A stretch of 33,847 bases of DNA from Allorhizocola sp044869915 (GTDB lineage Bacteria > Actinomycetota > Actinomycetes > Mycobacteriales > Micromonosporaceae), in NCBI GenBank assembly GCA_044869915.1, contig JBIOYB010000454.1, positions 1-33,847 on the forward strand. The letters run 5' to 3'. Below, one piece after another: positions 7,553-17,080 of this stretch. A program made the translations under genes and the position numbers. A model generated the notes under the pieces. It was not told the origin of the DNA. It did not search any database and was given only the letters and a program-made list of their open reading frames with translations. How positions within the stretch are numbered: position 1 is the first letter of the stretch; every line of letters begins with the position of its first letter.

Positions 7553-8752
7553 GTGCGGACAGGTTTCAAGTGTCGAGCGTATCCGACGCCCGAGCAGGCA
7601 CAGATCCTGTCGCGCACCTTCGGATGTGTCCGGGTGGTGTGGAATCTCACGCTGGCGTGGCGGCAGGCCCGCTGGCAGGGCACTCGGGCCCAGACCAGCT
7701 TTGTGGATGCCAACGCTTATCTGAGCGAGTTGAAACGCAACCCGGAATTGGGATTCCTGCGTGAGGTGTCGGCGGTGCCGTTGCAGCAGGCGATCCGCAC
7801 CCAGCAGACCGCATTCACGAACTTCTTCGCCAAACGCGCCCGGCACCCGCGGTTCAAGACCCGCTCCGGACGGCACAGCGCCGAATACACCCGGTCGGGT
7901 TTCCGGTGGCGCGACGGCCGGTTGTGGCTGGCCAAAATGGACGCCCCGCTGCAGATCGTATGGTCCTGGCCCGACGTCGACGGATCCACAGTGGACCCGT
8001 CCACGGTGACGGTTTCTCGGGATCCGGACGGACGATGGTATGTGTCCCTGTTCACCGACATCCCCGAGCCCACGCAACTGCCGCCAGCCGGCAGCACGGT
8101 GGGTGTGGACTTGGGCATCACCGACTTCGCAGTGCTCAGCACCGGTCAGCGGATCGCCAACCCGCGCCACCTGCAACGCAAAGCCCGCCACCTGGCCCGC
8201 TACCAGCGCAGGCTGGCCCGCTGCCAGCGCGGTTCGAGCAACCGGGCCAAGGCGAAGGTGAAAGTTGCGCGTGCCCACCGTAAGGTTCGCTGCGCACGGC
8301 AGGATTTCCTGCACAAGACCAGCACCGCGCTGGTACGCGCCCATGATGTGATCGTGATCGAAGACCTCGCGGTCGGCAACATGGTCCGCAACCGGCGGCT
8401 GGCCAAGGCCATCGCTGATGTGGCGTGGGGTGAGCTGCGCCGCCAGTTGGCCTACAAAACCGTCCGCTATGGCCGTCACCTGATCGTGCTGGACCGCTGG
8501 TATCCCAGCTCGAAAACCTGCTTGGCGTGCGGGCACCTGCTGGACCGGCTCGACCTTTCCATCCGGGCCTGGACCTGTCCGGGATGCGGCACCCTGCACG
8601 ACAGGGACCTCAACGCCGCGAAGAACATCCTGGCGGCAGGGCTTGCCGTGACAGCCTGCGGAGCTGATGTCAGACACTCGGGGTCTCCTCGGGTGCGGTC
8701 GGCGGTGAAACAGGAAACCCAACCTGTGAAGGTTGGAATCCCCGTCCTCTAG
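7553..8752 (+). CDS. tnpB: TnpB, RNA-guided nuclease of an IS200/IS605-type element (no TnpA)
   Basis: A full-length TnpB of about 400 residues. GTG 7553 fits the AGGA at 7542-7545 best; an in-frame GTG at 7547 would add two residues. The N-terminal wedge reads TGFKCRAYPTPEQ. RuvC residues are visible: Asp in GVDLGITDFA (about 186), Glu in IEDLAVGNM (about 270) and Asp in LHDRDLNAAKNIL (about 350-352). A four-Cys zinc ribbon (CLACGH, CPGCG) sits between the last two, as expected. No Y1 transposase TnpA is nearby. TnpB cuts DNA guided by an RNA read through the element's right end. All catalytic residues are present, so it is probably active. Confidence 0.92.
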   Translation: MRTGFKCRAYPTPEQAQILSRTFGCVRVVWNLTLAWRQARWQGTRAQTSFVDANAYLSELKRNPELGFLREVSAVPLQQAIRTQQTAFTNFFAKRARHPRFKTRSGRHSAEYTRSGFRWRDGRLWLAKMDAPLQIVWSWPDVDGSTVDPSTVTVSRDPDGRWYVSLFTDIPEPTQLPPAGSTVGVDLGITDFAVLSTGQRIANPRHLQRKARHLARYQRRLARCQRGSSNRAKAKVKVARAHRKVRCARQDFLHKTSTALVRAHDVIVIEDLAVGNMVRNRRLAKAIADVAWGELRRQLAYKTVRYGRHLIVLDRWYPSSKTCLACGHLLDRLDLSIRAWTCPGCGTLHDRDLNAAKNILAAGLAVTACGADVRHSGSPRVRSAVKQETQPVKVGIPVL

Positions 8753-8768
8753 GTGGGGAGGAAGTCAA
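8719..8768 (+). mobile_element. Right end / omegaRNA 3' scaffold of the TnpB element
   Basis: Two successive hairpins (CCAACC/GGTTGG at 8719-8736, TCCCC/GGGGA at 8739-8759) overlap the tnpB stop and lead to GTCAA at 8764-8768. This matches the usual right end of IS605-type tnpB elements, where the guide starts directly after the TCAA. The predicted guide therefore begins at 8769, inside the GH31 gene. I could not define the left end; it must lie in 7416-7552. Confidence 0.75.
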
Positions 8769-10824
8769 ACACCGGGATCTCGTCGAGCGGCACCGCCCGC
8801 TCCACCACGCACGGTCCAATGTGGACCTCGCCGGTGAAGTAGTCGGCCCATTCGCCCGCCGGCAGGTAGACCCGCCACGTGGTGGCGCCGGGCGACGTGA
8901 CCGGCGCGACGAGCAGCTTGTCACCGAGCATCCACTGCAGCGGCCAGCGCCAGATCTCGGGATCGTCGGCGAAGTCGAACAACAGCGGGCGCATGAGCGG
9001 GCCGCCGGAAGAAGAAGCGGCGTGCAGGTAGGGCACGAGCGAAAGGCGCAGCTTGGCGAACCGTCGATAGATGTCGACGACCTCGGGCTCGCCCGTCAAC
9101 GACGCCACGTGCCACGGTGTGCGGTCGGGCGAGCCGAACTCCGAGTGGTATTGCATGATGGGCGCGAAGCACGCGGCCGCGGCGGAGCGCAGATAGAGCT
9201 CGGCGGTCGGCGGCTCGCCCGAAAACCCGGCCAGATCCCAACCCCAGTAGGAGATCCCGCTCGCGGCGGCGGTCAACCCGGCCGTGAGCGAGTCGCGAAA
9301 CCCCTCCCAGGTCGAGTTTTCGTCGCCCGCCCAGTGCGCCGGGAAGGCCGCCGATCCGGTGAACCCGGCCCGGCTGAACGTGACCTCGGTCAGCTCGTGA
9401 TAGGCGGCCGCATAATGCACCGGGAAGAGATTGTTGCCCGCGTCGCCGCGCGTGCCGTCGAAATAGCGCAGGTCGTGCCCCCACGCATGTTCGCCCCCGT
9501 CGGTCTTGAAGCCGTCGATGCCCAACTCGTCGACGAGATAACGCCGCTTGTCCAGCCACCACCGCCGGGCGTCGGGGTTGGTCCAGTCGGGCAACAGCGC
9601 ACCCGGAAACCACCAGCCGCGGTTGCGATAGGGCGTGCCGTCGGTCTCCTTGACGGCGTAGCCGCGCGCCCGCATCGTCGCCAGATCGGCCCCGATCTGA
9701 CCGTCGTCGCCGCGATCCGTGGGTACAAGTGGAATCTGCCATAAAAGCACTTTGATGCCCGCCGCGTGCAACTCTTCGACCATCTCCTGGGGTGACGGCC
9801 ACGCCCCGTCGGGCGGAAAAGTGAAGTCTGCCAGGTGATGCGGGGCGCCGTCAGGATGCACCTCGTATTGCGCGTCGCGGAACGCCACAAACGTCGACTC
9901 GTCGCTCCACGCCTCGATGACGATGGCGCCCACCGGGATGTCCAGCGCGAGGCTCTGCCGGACCTCCCGGAGGACCCGCTCCTGGGTGTTCCATTGGTTG
10001 CCGCTCATCCAGGGTTCAAATATCCATTTTGGAGGCACCGGTGGCAGCCCGGTCTCCACGAGGAACGCCCGCAGAATCGAGGCTGGATCGCCCTCATAGC
10101 GCCGCAACCGCAGGATCGGGTCCTCCGGCGTGACCTCCGCTGAAACGACTATCCGCCGTGGATCGGTGGCGCCCACGTCAAACCACGTGCGCCGGCTCGT
10201 CGCGACGTGGAAGCCCCACGAGCGCCCGCCTCCCGTCACGATGGCGAACGGCGTGGGCAGGTAGGTCCGGTGCCCCTGGCGCTTGTATTGCTCGAAGACC
10301 ACGGCGTCCACGATCTGGCCGCGCTGGTCCAGCGAGTGGAACCGTTCGCCGAACCCGACCACGTGCTCCTCGGGCTCGATTTCCAAGGCGAATCGCACCA
10401 GCCGTGGGCCTTCGGCGTCGCGCAGCCACCGCACATCCGTTGCCACGCCGTCGATCCGTCCGTCCTCCCACCACATCGGACCGACCGGGAAGCGACCCAG
10501 CCCGTCGATTTCGTATCCGGTCTCGCGCCCGGCCACGACCGTCGCCACCCAGACCCGCTGATTGGGCTCGCGAGCCGTGGAGGCGACGCTGAGATGTCCG
10601 ACCCCACCGGCGGGCGCGGCCGGCTGCGCGCCGAAGTCGAGCACGACATCGTCCGCGGGCACGGCCCGCACGACACGGCCATCGTCGAGGCGCTTGGTCA
10701 CGGGGCCCTCGGCGAGCACCCGGATCTCATATGGCTCACCGACGATGGGGCGCGGTGGCACGCGCTGGTCGGTGTCGTAACGGTAGGGGTGCTCCGTCCC
10801 GAATGGACGGTGCGACGGCGTCAT
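8749..10824 (-). CDS. GH31 alpha-glucosidase / alpha-xylosidase-type glycosidase, C-terminus altered by IS insertion
   Basis: A 691-residue retaining glycosidase with no signal peptide, so it acts in the cytosol. The nucleophile is Asp442 in GIDGFKTDGGE, the acid/base probably Asp501 in GDENSTW; SYWGWDLAGFSG and YLPAGEWADYFTG are further GH31 landmarks. The true start is ATG 10824, overlapping the GH15 stop in ATGA; upstream in-frame codons belong to GH15 read in another frame. The protein ends EIPVF-DFLPT, where the last five codons and the stop come from the TnpB element's right end, so the native tail after PVF is lost. The deletion is beyond the catalytic barrel, so activity may survive. 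Substrate is probably an alpha-glucoside or alpha-xyloside from the linked transporter. Confidence 0.9.
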   Translation of the reverse strand: MTPSHRPFGTEHPYRYDTDQRVPPRPIVGEPYEIRVLAEGPVTKRLDDGRVVRAVPADDVVLDFGAQPAAPAGGVGHLSVASTAREPNQRVWVATVVAGRETGYEIDGLGRFPVGPMWWEDGRIDGVATDVRWLRDAEGPRLVRFALEIEPEEHVVGFGERFHSLDQRGQIVDAVVFEQYKRQGHRTYLPTPFAIVTGGGRSWGFHVATSRRTWFDVGATDPRRIVVSAEVTPEDPILRLRRYEGDPASILRAFLVETGLPPVPPKWIFEPWMSGNQWNTQERVLREVRQSLALDIPVGAIVIEAWSDESTFVAFRDAQYEVHPDGAPHHLADFTFPPDGAWPSPQEMVEELHAAGIKVLLWQIPLVPTDRGDDGQIGADLATMRARGYAVKETDGTPYRNRGWWFPGALLPDWTNPDARRWWLDKRRYLVDELGIDGFKTDGGEHAWGHDLRYFDGTRGDAGNNLFPVHYAAAYHELTEVTFSRAGFTGSAAFPAHWAGDENSTWEGFRDSLTAGLTAAASGISYWGWDLAGFSGEPPTAELYLRSAAAACFAPIMQYHSEFGSPDRTPWHVASLTGEPEVVDIYRRFAKLRLSLVPYLHAASSSGGPLMRPLLFDFADDPEIWRWPLQWMLGDKLLVAPVTSPGATTWRVYLPAGEWADYFTGEVHIGPCVVERAVPLDEIPVFDFLPT

Positions 10825-11831
10825 CGGTGCGTCTCCAGCTCCGTGGCGAGGGTGAGATACATGGCGTGCGACCACAGCAGCGGCGTGGCCACAGTGCCCC
10901 ACTTGCGCGTCCACTGCTCGATGTAGGACGGGTCCTGCGCGTGCACGCTGACCTGTTCGGGCAGGAAGCCCTCGGGCGTCGCCTGTGCCTCGATCCACGC
11001 CTTGCGCCGTCTCGCCTCGCTCAGGCGGCCGGTTTCGGCCTCATACCACCCGAGCCAGGCCGTGAGGATGAGCCATTCGCCGCCGCCATAGAACGTGTCG
11101 CCCCGATAGCGATAGACGCCGTCCTTCACCAGATCCGCGCGGATCCTGTCGTACGTGCGCTCGGCCCGCTCGCTGCCGGCCGGGACGACGCCGAACGGGA
11201 CCATGCACGCCAGCAGGCTCCCATCGACTGTGGTCGAGCCCAGCCACTTGGTCAGGTGCGGCCCGCCGGTGATGAGCTTTTCCAGGTGCAGGGGCTCCTC
11301 GCCGGCCGCCCGCAGCCCGGCGGCGACCGCGGCGAGCGTGGAGGTGTGGACGTGCTCGGCGTGCTCCTCCCACCAGTCGTAGCAGGGCTCGGCGCCGAAC
11401 CGCCGCAGATAGTCCACAGTGGACCGCATGGCCTTGCCATAGGGCGCCAAGGAACGCCCGTGCCGCCGCGCGTGCTCGACCAGCGCCCACAGCCACGTGC
11501 CGTAGCCGTCCAGCTGATAGTCCCACCATTCCTCGGCGCCGTCCTGGCCGTCCCATGTGTACCGCGTGGGCAGCATGTCGGACGCCGGGATCGGACCCGT
11601 GCGCTCGACCAGCGCGGCGATCCGCCCGGCGCGCGCCTCGATGACGCCGGCCACCCAGCGGTGGAACGCGTCGGCGCTGTCGGGCCGCCCGGCCCGGCTC
11701 ATCGCGTCGGCGATGAACGAGCCGTCGCGCAGCCAGCTGTAGCCGTAGACGGGATAGGTGGGGCAGGCCGGGTAGGCGCCGCTCGGGTGCTGGTGTTGTT
11801 CGATGAGCGCGATGCTCTGCGCGACAAGCAC
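10821..11831 (-). CDS. GH15 glucoamylase-like / isomaltose glucohydrolase-type glycosidase
   Basis: A 336-residue (alpha/alpha)6-barrel inverting glycosidase with no signal peptide. The GH15 landmarks are GYSWLRDGSFIADAM (30-44), a WWEE segment with the probable catalytic acid Glu155/156, and PEGFLPEQV with the probable base Glu292. It is short for a glucoamylase and lacks a starch-binding domain, which suits intracellular cleavage of short alpha-1,6 or alpha-1,4 oligosaccharides, as in actinobacterial isomaltose glucohydrolases. The start is GTG 11831, about eight bases after GGAAG and 14 bases after the binding-protein stop. It overlaps the GH31 gene by four bases. Linkage specificity is inference. 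Confidence 0.85.
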   Translation of the reverse strand: MLVAQSIALIEQHQHPSGAYPACPTYPVYGYSWLRDGSFIADAMSRAGRPDSADAFHRWVAGVIEARAGRIAALVERTGPIPASDMLPTRYTWDGQDGAEEWWDYQLDGYGTWLWALVEHARRHGRSLAPYGKAMRSTVDYLRRFGAEPCYDWWEEHAEHVHTSTLAAVAAGLRAAGEEPLHLEKLITGGPHLTKWLGSTTVDGSLLACMVPFGVVPAGSERAERTYDRIRADLVKDGVYRYRGDTFYGGGEWLILTAWLGWYEAETGRLSEARRRKAWIEAQATPEGFLPEQVSVHAQDPSYIEQWTRKWGTVATPLLWSHAMYLTLATELETHR

Positions 11832-11844
11832 GGGCGATTCTTCC

Positions 11845-13068
11845 TTACTTGATCAGGGCGGTGACCGCCGTGGCGGCCTCGTCGAGCGCCTGTTGCGGTG
11901 TGGCCTGTCCGGACGCGGCCTTCTCCAGCGCCTTGGTCACGATGTCCTGCATCTGCTGCTGCTGTGCGTCCAGCACGGGCGGCAGCGCGACGTTGGCCAG
12001 CGCGTCGAAGACGGCCTTGCGGTTGGCCGGCGGCGTCTGCTTCAGATAGGTGTCGAACGCCGCCTGGTCGTTGACCGCCGGGAGCTCCCAATTGGACTCG
12101 AGCCGGGTCTTGACGGTCGTCGGCGAGCCTGCGAGGAACGCGGCCCACTTCCAAGCGGCGTCACCCTTGCCCGACTTGGCCGAGACCGCGGTCGCGTTGA
12201 AGAACACGGCGTTGGCCTTGCGCGTGTTGCCCGGCTCGACCGAGATGTCGAAGTCGAGGTCCTTCTGCGCCGCCAGCGTGCTGATCTGCCAGATCCCGTT
12301 GTGCCACATAGCGAGTTTGCCGCTTTTGAACAGGGCCGTGTCGAAGTCGGCCTTGCCGCCGATCTCGGCCACCGTGGGCTGGACCGTGCCGGGCTTGCCG
12401 AGCAGCCAGTTAGCCGTCTCCAACCCCTTGGCGTCGTTGAACGTGGCCTTTTTGCCGTCGGAGGACAGGAACTCGCCGCCGGTCTGGGCCAGGGCCTTGT
12501 AAAACTCGTGGAAGCTGATCGGCTGGTAGTCGCCGTAGACCCCGGCCGCCTTGTTGGTCAGCTTCTGCGCGGCCGCCTTCTCGTCGGCCCACGTCCAGCC
12601 GGCGGTGGGGTAGGCCACGCCGGCCGCGTCGAAGAGCTTCTTGTTGTAGAAGAGCACGACGTCGGAGAACGTGGACGGGAGGGCGTATTGCTTTCCCTTG
12701 TACTGGAAGGCCTTCACCGCCTCCGGATAGAGCGGGCCGACGTCGCCGCCGTAGCTTTGCAGCGCGCCCGCGCGGGCGTAGGTCACGAAGTTTTCGTAGT
12801 TGAGCTCGAACGTGTCAGGAGCCGTGCCGCCCGCGATCGCGGTCTGCAGCTTGGTGAAATAGTCGGCGTAGGCGGCGGTCTGGATCGTGACCGTGATCCC
12901 CTGGTTTTGCTTCTCAAACTCGGCCTTGATGGCGTCGAGCTCCTTGAAATGGTCGGGCGCGGCGGAGAACGTGAAATAGGTGATGTTGGTGGGGCCGCTG
13001 TCGGCTTGATTGGACGCGCAGCCGGTGAGGACGACGGCGGCCGCGACCGCCGCGGATAAAAGGCGCAT
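11845..13068 (-). CDS. ABC transporter sugar-binding lipoprotein (family 1, MalE-like)
   Basis: A 407-residue extracellular solute-binding lipoprotein. The signal peptide MRLLSAAVAAAVV ends in the lipobox LTGC, with lipidated Cys17. The mature part shows family 1 features: ITYFTFSAAPDHFKELDAI near the start, GTAPDTFELNYENF, and YALPSTFSDVVLFYNKKLF, followed by a GWTWADEKAAAQKL hinge region. ATG 13068 has AGGAG upstream; any longer reading upstream is the permease gene in another frame. It sits after the two permease genes and before the glycosidases in the same operon, and delivers oligosaccharide to the permease pair. Confidence 0.93.
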   Translation of the reverse strand: MRLLSAAVAAAVVLTGCASNQADSGPTNITYFTFSAAPDHFKELDAIKAEFEKQNQGITVTIQTAAYADYFTKLQTAIAGGTAPDTFELNYENFVTYARAGALQSYGGDVGPLYPEAVKAFQYKGKQYALPSTFSDVVLFYNKKLFDAAGVAYPTAGWTWADEKAAAQKLTNKAAGVYGDYQPISFHEFYKALAQTGGEFLSSDGKKATFNDAKGLETANWLLGKPGTVQPTVAEIGGKADFDTALFKSGKLAMWHNGIWQISTLAAQKDLDFDISVEPGNTRKANAVFFNATAVSAKSGKGDAAWKWAAFLAGSPTTVKTRLESNWELPAVNDQAAFDTYLKQTPPANRKAVFDALANVALPPVLDAQQQQMQDIVTKALEKAASGQATPQQALDEAATAVTALIK

Positions 13069-13076
13069 GGAGGCTC

Positions 13077-13842
<766 letters not shown>

Positions 13843-13850
<8 letters not shown>

Positions 13851-14712
13851 AGTGGACCCACCTCTTCTGCAGCCGCAGCTGGGCGAGCGTCACGGCGAGG
13901 ATCACTGCAAACAGGACGATGCTCATCGCGCTGGCGTAACCGATGCGGCCGTAGGAGAAGGCGTACTTGACGATCTGCTCGACGACGACGGTCGACGCGC
14001 CGCCGGGCCCGCCGCCCGTCATCACCCACACCTGATCGAAGACCTGGAACCCGTTGATGAGGCTGATGACCGTCACGAAGAAGAGGGAGGGGGACAGCAG
14101 CGGGATCGTGATGCTGCGCAGCCGCCGCATCGGGCTCGCCCCGTCGAGCGAGGCCGCCTCCACCACGTCGCGCGGGATGGCCTGCAGCCCGGCGAGCAGG
14201 ATGACCCCGACGTAGCCGACGTCCTTCCAGACCGAGGCGAGCACGACGGACGGGATGGCCCAGTCCGGGTCGGTCCACCAGCCGGGGCCTTCGATCCCGA
14301 CCGTTTGCAGAAGCCGGTTGACCAGCCCGTCGGCCGGGCTCAGCAACCACTTCCAGAGCAGCGACACGGCCACCCAGCTGCTGATCACCGGGAGGAAGAA
14401 GGTCGCGCGATAGAGCGTCATCGCGGGCAGCTTCGCGTCGAGCAGCAGCGCGACGGCCAGACCGAGCGTGAGCACGAGCGGGAGATAGCCCGCCAGGAAC
14501 GCGACCGTGTGCCCCAGTGCGTCGTGGAAGTCCTTGTCCTGCAGGAGCTCGGCGTAGTTGTCGAGGCCGACGAAGGAGGGCACGCCGATGAGGTTCCAGT
14601 CGAGCAGGCTCACCCAGGCCGTGCCGAGCATGGGCCCGATCCAGAAGGCGAGCAGCAGGAGCAGGCTCGGCGCGAGGAACGCTACCGCCGCCCACCCGTT
14701 GCGGCGCCTCAT
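13843..14712 (-). CDS. ABC sugar permease, MalF/UgpA-like (first membrane subunit)
   Basis: A 289-residue permease with six predicted helices beginning WAAVAFLAPSLLLLLAFWIGP. The EAA loop is VVEAASLDGASPMRRLRSIT, and the following INGFQVFDQVWVMTGGGPGG is characteristic of the UgpA/MalF group. The start is ATG 14712, which overlaps the ROK regulator stop as ATGA; a longer in-frame reading to 14826 would only be ROK sequence in another frame. It pairs with the permease at 13077. Confidence 0.93.
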
Positions 14713-15857
14713 AATCCCGCGCCAAAGCGTGCCCGGACTTCTGCGGAACGGGGCTCTTCGGTGTGCGTGAAGGGCGCACGCAGCACGAGCGACGCCGCGC
14801 CCAACGCCCACTTGGCGTCGTCCCACGGGTCGACGTGCACACTCACCCGATCGGCGAGGCTCGGCAGCGTACCGACATGAAAGGTTTGAAAAAATCCCTC
14901 GGAAAGATGGGGCCAGGCGCGACTGCCCTCACCGCTGATGAGAATCGCTTGTGGGTCAAGGACGACGGTCAGCCCGGCCACGACGGTGCCCAGCCTCCGG
15001 CCGGCCTCCCGGTAGACCTGTCTGGCCGACTCGGCACCCGCATCGGCACTGGCGAGCAGCTCATCGGCGTTGGCGGCACCGCCCTCGCGGGCGAGCGCGG
15101 CGTCGCTGAGATAGGTTTCCAGGCAGCCGCGCTTGCCGCAGTGGCACGGCGGCCCGTCATCGAGGTCGACCGAGATGTGGCCGAGCTCGCCCGCCGCGCC
15201 GTGACCGCCGCGGCGCAGATCCCCGCCGATCACCACGGCCGCGCCGACGCCACGCCCGAGCGTGACGGTCAGGAAGTCCTCATAGGAGCGGCCGATGCCG
15301 TAGAGATGCTCGTAGGCGGCGAGCGTGTTCACATCGTTGTCGACCAGCACGGGCACGCCCAGCAGCTGGGACAGGTAGCTACCCAGCGGCATGCGCCGCC
15401 AGCCGAGGTGGTGCGCCTGCACCAGATCCGTTGCGGTGTCGACGAATCCGGGCACGCCCAGGCCCACACCGAGCATGGTCGGGTTGCCCTGGGTCAGGTG
15501 CGGTGTGAGCAGCTCGGCCAGCGACTCGAACGGGTTGGCGGCGGCCTCGTCAAACGGCGCCGAAAACGTGTCGATGACGTTGCCGTCGAGGTCGGCCCGC
15601 ACGCCCGTGATGCGGCCCTTGGCGACCTTGGCACCGAGCGCCACCGCGGCCCCGCCCACAACGGCGAGCAGCTCGCCCGGCCGCCCGCCGCGTGGCGCCG
15701 CATCCTCCACCTTGTAGATGACGCCGGCCTCGATCAGCGAACGGGTCACCATCGTGACCGCGGGCGGGCTGAGCCCCAGACGGCGGGCGATGTCAGCGCG
15801 CGAGATCGGCCCGTGCCGGCCGATCAGCGACAGCACCGCGACTCGGTTGGACATCAT
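14709..15857 (-). CDS. ROK-family transcriptional regulator of the sugar operon
   Basis: A 382-residue XylR/NagC-type repressor. A winged helix occupies residues 1-60 (ISRADIARRLGLSPPAVTMVTRSL), followed by a ROK actin-like fold with GVGLGVPGFVD, the sugar-contact VDNDVNTLA, and the zinc motif CHCGKRGCLETY. It is the first gene of the operon and overlaps the next gene by four bases. Two adjacent ATGs (15857, 15854) follow AAAGGAGCGGA; spacing to the Shine-Dalgarno slightly favours the second. Inverted repeats over its promoter and ribosome-binding site point to autoregulation of the whole operon, relieved by the imported sugar. Confidence 0.92.
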   Translation of the reverse strand: MMSNRVAVLSLIGRHGPISRADIARRLGLSPPAVTMVTRSLIEAGVIYKVEDAAPRGGRPGELLAVVGGAAVALGAKVAKGRITGVRADLDGNVIDTFSAPFDEAAANPFESLAELLTPHLTQGNPTMLGVGLGVPGFVDTATDLVQAHHLGWRRMPLGSYLSQLLGVPVLVDNDVNTLAAYEHLYGIGRSYEDFLTVTLGRGVGAAVVIGGDLRRGGHGAAGELGHISVDLDDGPPCHCGKRGCLETYLSDAALAREGGAANADELLASADAGAESARQVYREAGRRLGTVVAGLTVVLDPQAILISGEGSRAWPHLSEGFFQTFHVGTLPSLADRVSVHVDPWDDAKWALGAASLVLRAPFTHTEEPRSAEVRARFGAGL

Positions 15858-15884
15858 TCCGCTCCTTTGTTCTGCAGCGGAATG
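15855..15884. promoter_or_regulatory. Inverted repeat over the ROK start and Shine-Dalgarno
   Basis: CATTCCGCT and its perfect complement AGCGGAATG (9+9) are separated by 12 bases. The repeat covers the Shine-Dalgarno and the first start codon of the ROK gene. It can be an operator in DNA or an RNA hairpin that hides the ribosome-binding site. Confidence 0.5.
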
Positions 15885-15914
15885 AAGTTACGAAACTAAT
15901 GGCCGGGATGTCAA
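15885..15914 (-). promoter_or_regulatory. Predicted promoter of the ROK-ABC-GH15-GH31 operon with embedded ROK-type operator
   Basis: On the minus strand TTGACA (15914-15909), an 18-base spacer and TAACTT (15890-15885) form a near-consensus housekeeping promoter about 30 bases before the ROK start. The palindrome AGTT-N4-AACT at 15886-15897 sits on the -10 box and spacer; this AGTT/AACT form resembles known ROK operators. Binding there would block RNA polymerase. Confidence 0.6.
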
Positions 15915-15963
15915 GGGAACCGGAGACGGGGCTTCGCGCATGTGTGGGCCTAGGCTCTGGGGC

Positions 15964-16968
15964 ATGGCTGGGCGTGTGGTGGTGTATGCGTTGGGCGGGA
16001 CGATCGCGATGACGCCCGCGCCGACCGGCGGTGTGACGCCGACGTTGACGGGTCGGGAGTTGGTCGCGGCGGTGCCGGGGCTGGCGGACACCGGGATTGC
16101 CGTGGACGTGGTCGAGTTTCGGCGGCTGTCCGGTGCGGCGCTTGGGTTTGCCGACATGGTGGCGCTGCGGGAGGCGATCGCGGCGGACGGTGCGGCGGAC
16201 GGGTTCGTGGTCACGCAGGGCACCGACACCATTGAGGAGACGTCATACCTGCTGGATCTCTGGCATGCCGGCGACCGGCCGGTGGTGGTGACGGGAGCGA
16301 TGCGCAATCCATCGCTGGCGGGTGCGGACGGAGCGGCCAATCTGCTTGCCGCGATTGTGGCCGCCGCGAGCCCGAGCGCGGCCGGGATGGGTGTGCTGGT
16401 CGCGTTCGCCGACGAGATTCATGCCGCGTCGCGGGTGCGCAAGACGCATTCGACGAGCGGGGCGACGTTCCGCTCGCCAAATGGTGGAGCGCTGGGATAT
16501 GTGCTCGAGGCGCGGGCCGTGTGGCTGAGCCGGCCGGTGGCACGGCTGCGCGTGCCGTTGCCGCGCAAGGAGCTTCCGCGCGTCGCCGTGTTCACGGCGG
16601 CGTTCGGTGACGGCGGTGGGCTGCTGGACGGGCTCGAGTCTAAAGTGGACGGTCTGGTGGTCGCGGCGATGGGTGCGGGACACGTGCCGGAGGCTCTGGT
16701 GGACCGGCTGGCAGGGCTCGCGTCGGCGATGCCAGTGTTGCTGTCGTCGCGCACGGGCGGCGGGTCGGTGCTGCGTGAGACATATGGCTTCCCCGGCTCG
16801 GAGCGCGATCTGATCGCCCGCGGGCTGCTGCCGACCGGTTTCCTGGACCCCTTCAAGGCACGGTTGTTGCTGACGGCGTCGCTTGCGGCAGGCGCGAGCC
16901 GGGGCCAGATCGCCGATGCGGTGGCGGTGGCCGGGGGATATGAAACTGCCGAAGCCTGGCCATTTTAG
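15964..16968 (+). CDS. L-asparaginase
   Basis: A 334-residue cytosolic asparaginase: hydrolysis of L-asparagine to aspartate and ammonia. Both family signatures are visible: the nucleophile-Thr motif LGGTIAM near residue 10 and GTDTIEETSYLLDL near residue 85, with the Thr-Asp catalytic pair. The conserved Lys-containing segment reads RKTHSTSGATFRSPN. I chose ATG 15964 because the eight extra residues from 15940 lie outside family homology. TAGGCT lies about ten bases upstream and no Shine-Dalgarno is visible, so the mRNA may be leaderless. It is divergent from the ROK operon and functionally unrelated to it. Confidence 0.9.
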   Translation: MAGRVVVYALGGTIAMTPAPTGGVTPTLTGRELVAAVPGLADTGIAVDVVEFRRLSGAALGFADMVALREAIAADGAADGFVVTQGTDTIEETSYLLDLWHAGDRPVVVTGAMRNPSLAGADGAANLLAAIVAAASPSAAGMGVLVAFADEIHAASRVRKTHSTSGATFRSPNGGALGYVLEARAVWLSRPVARLRVPLPRKELPRVAVFTAAFGDGGGLLDGLESKVDGLVVAAMGAGHVPEALVDRLAGLASAMPVLLSSRTGGGSVLRETYGFPGSERDLIARGLLPTGFLDPFKARLLLTASLAAGASRGQIADAVAVAGGYETAEAWPF

Positions 16969-17080
16969 CCCCGCCCGCACCGATCGCGAGCGATGTCCAC
17001 CAGCACGGCCGCGCCGACCGTCGTGATGAGACCGGTCGCGAGGGCCGGACCGGCGAGACGGGCGGCTGACCTTGCCCGCC

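Noticed and set aside
10825..10998. 58 extra N-terminal codons for GH31
   Set aside because: They lie in the GH15 gene in another frame and have no GH31 homology; ATG 10824 overlaps the GH15 stop as ATGA.
16976..17060. Minus-strand hydrophobic tail-like peptide after the asparaginase
   Set aside because: Hydrophobic stretch is short, upstream codons are Arg-rich shadow, and no start or Shine-Dalgarno supports it.
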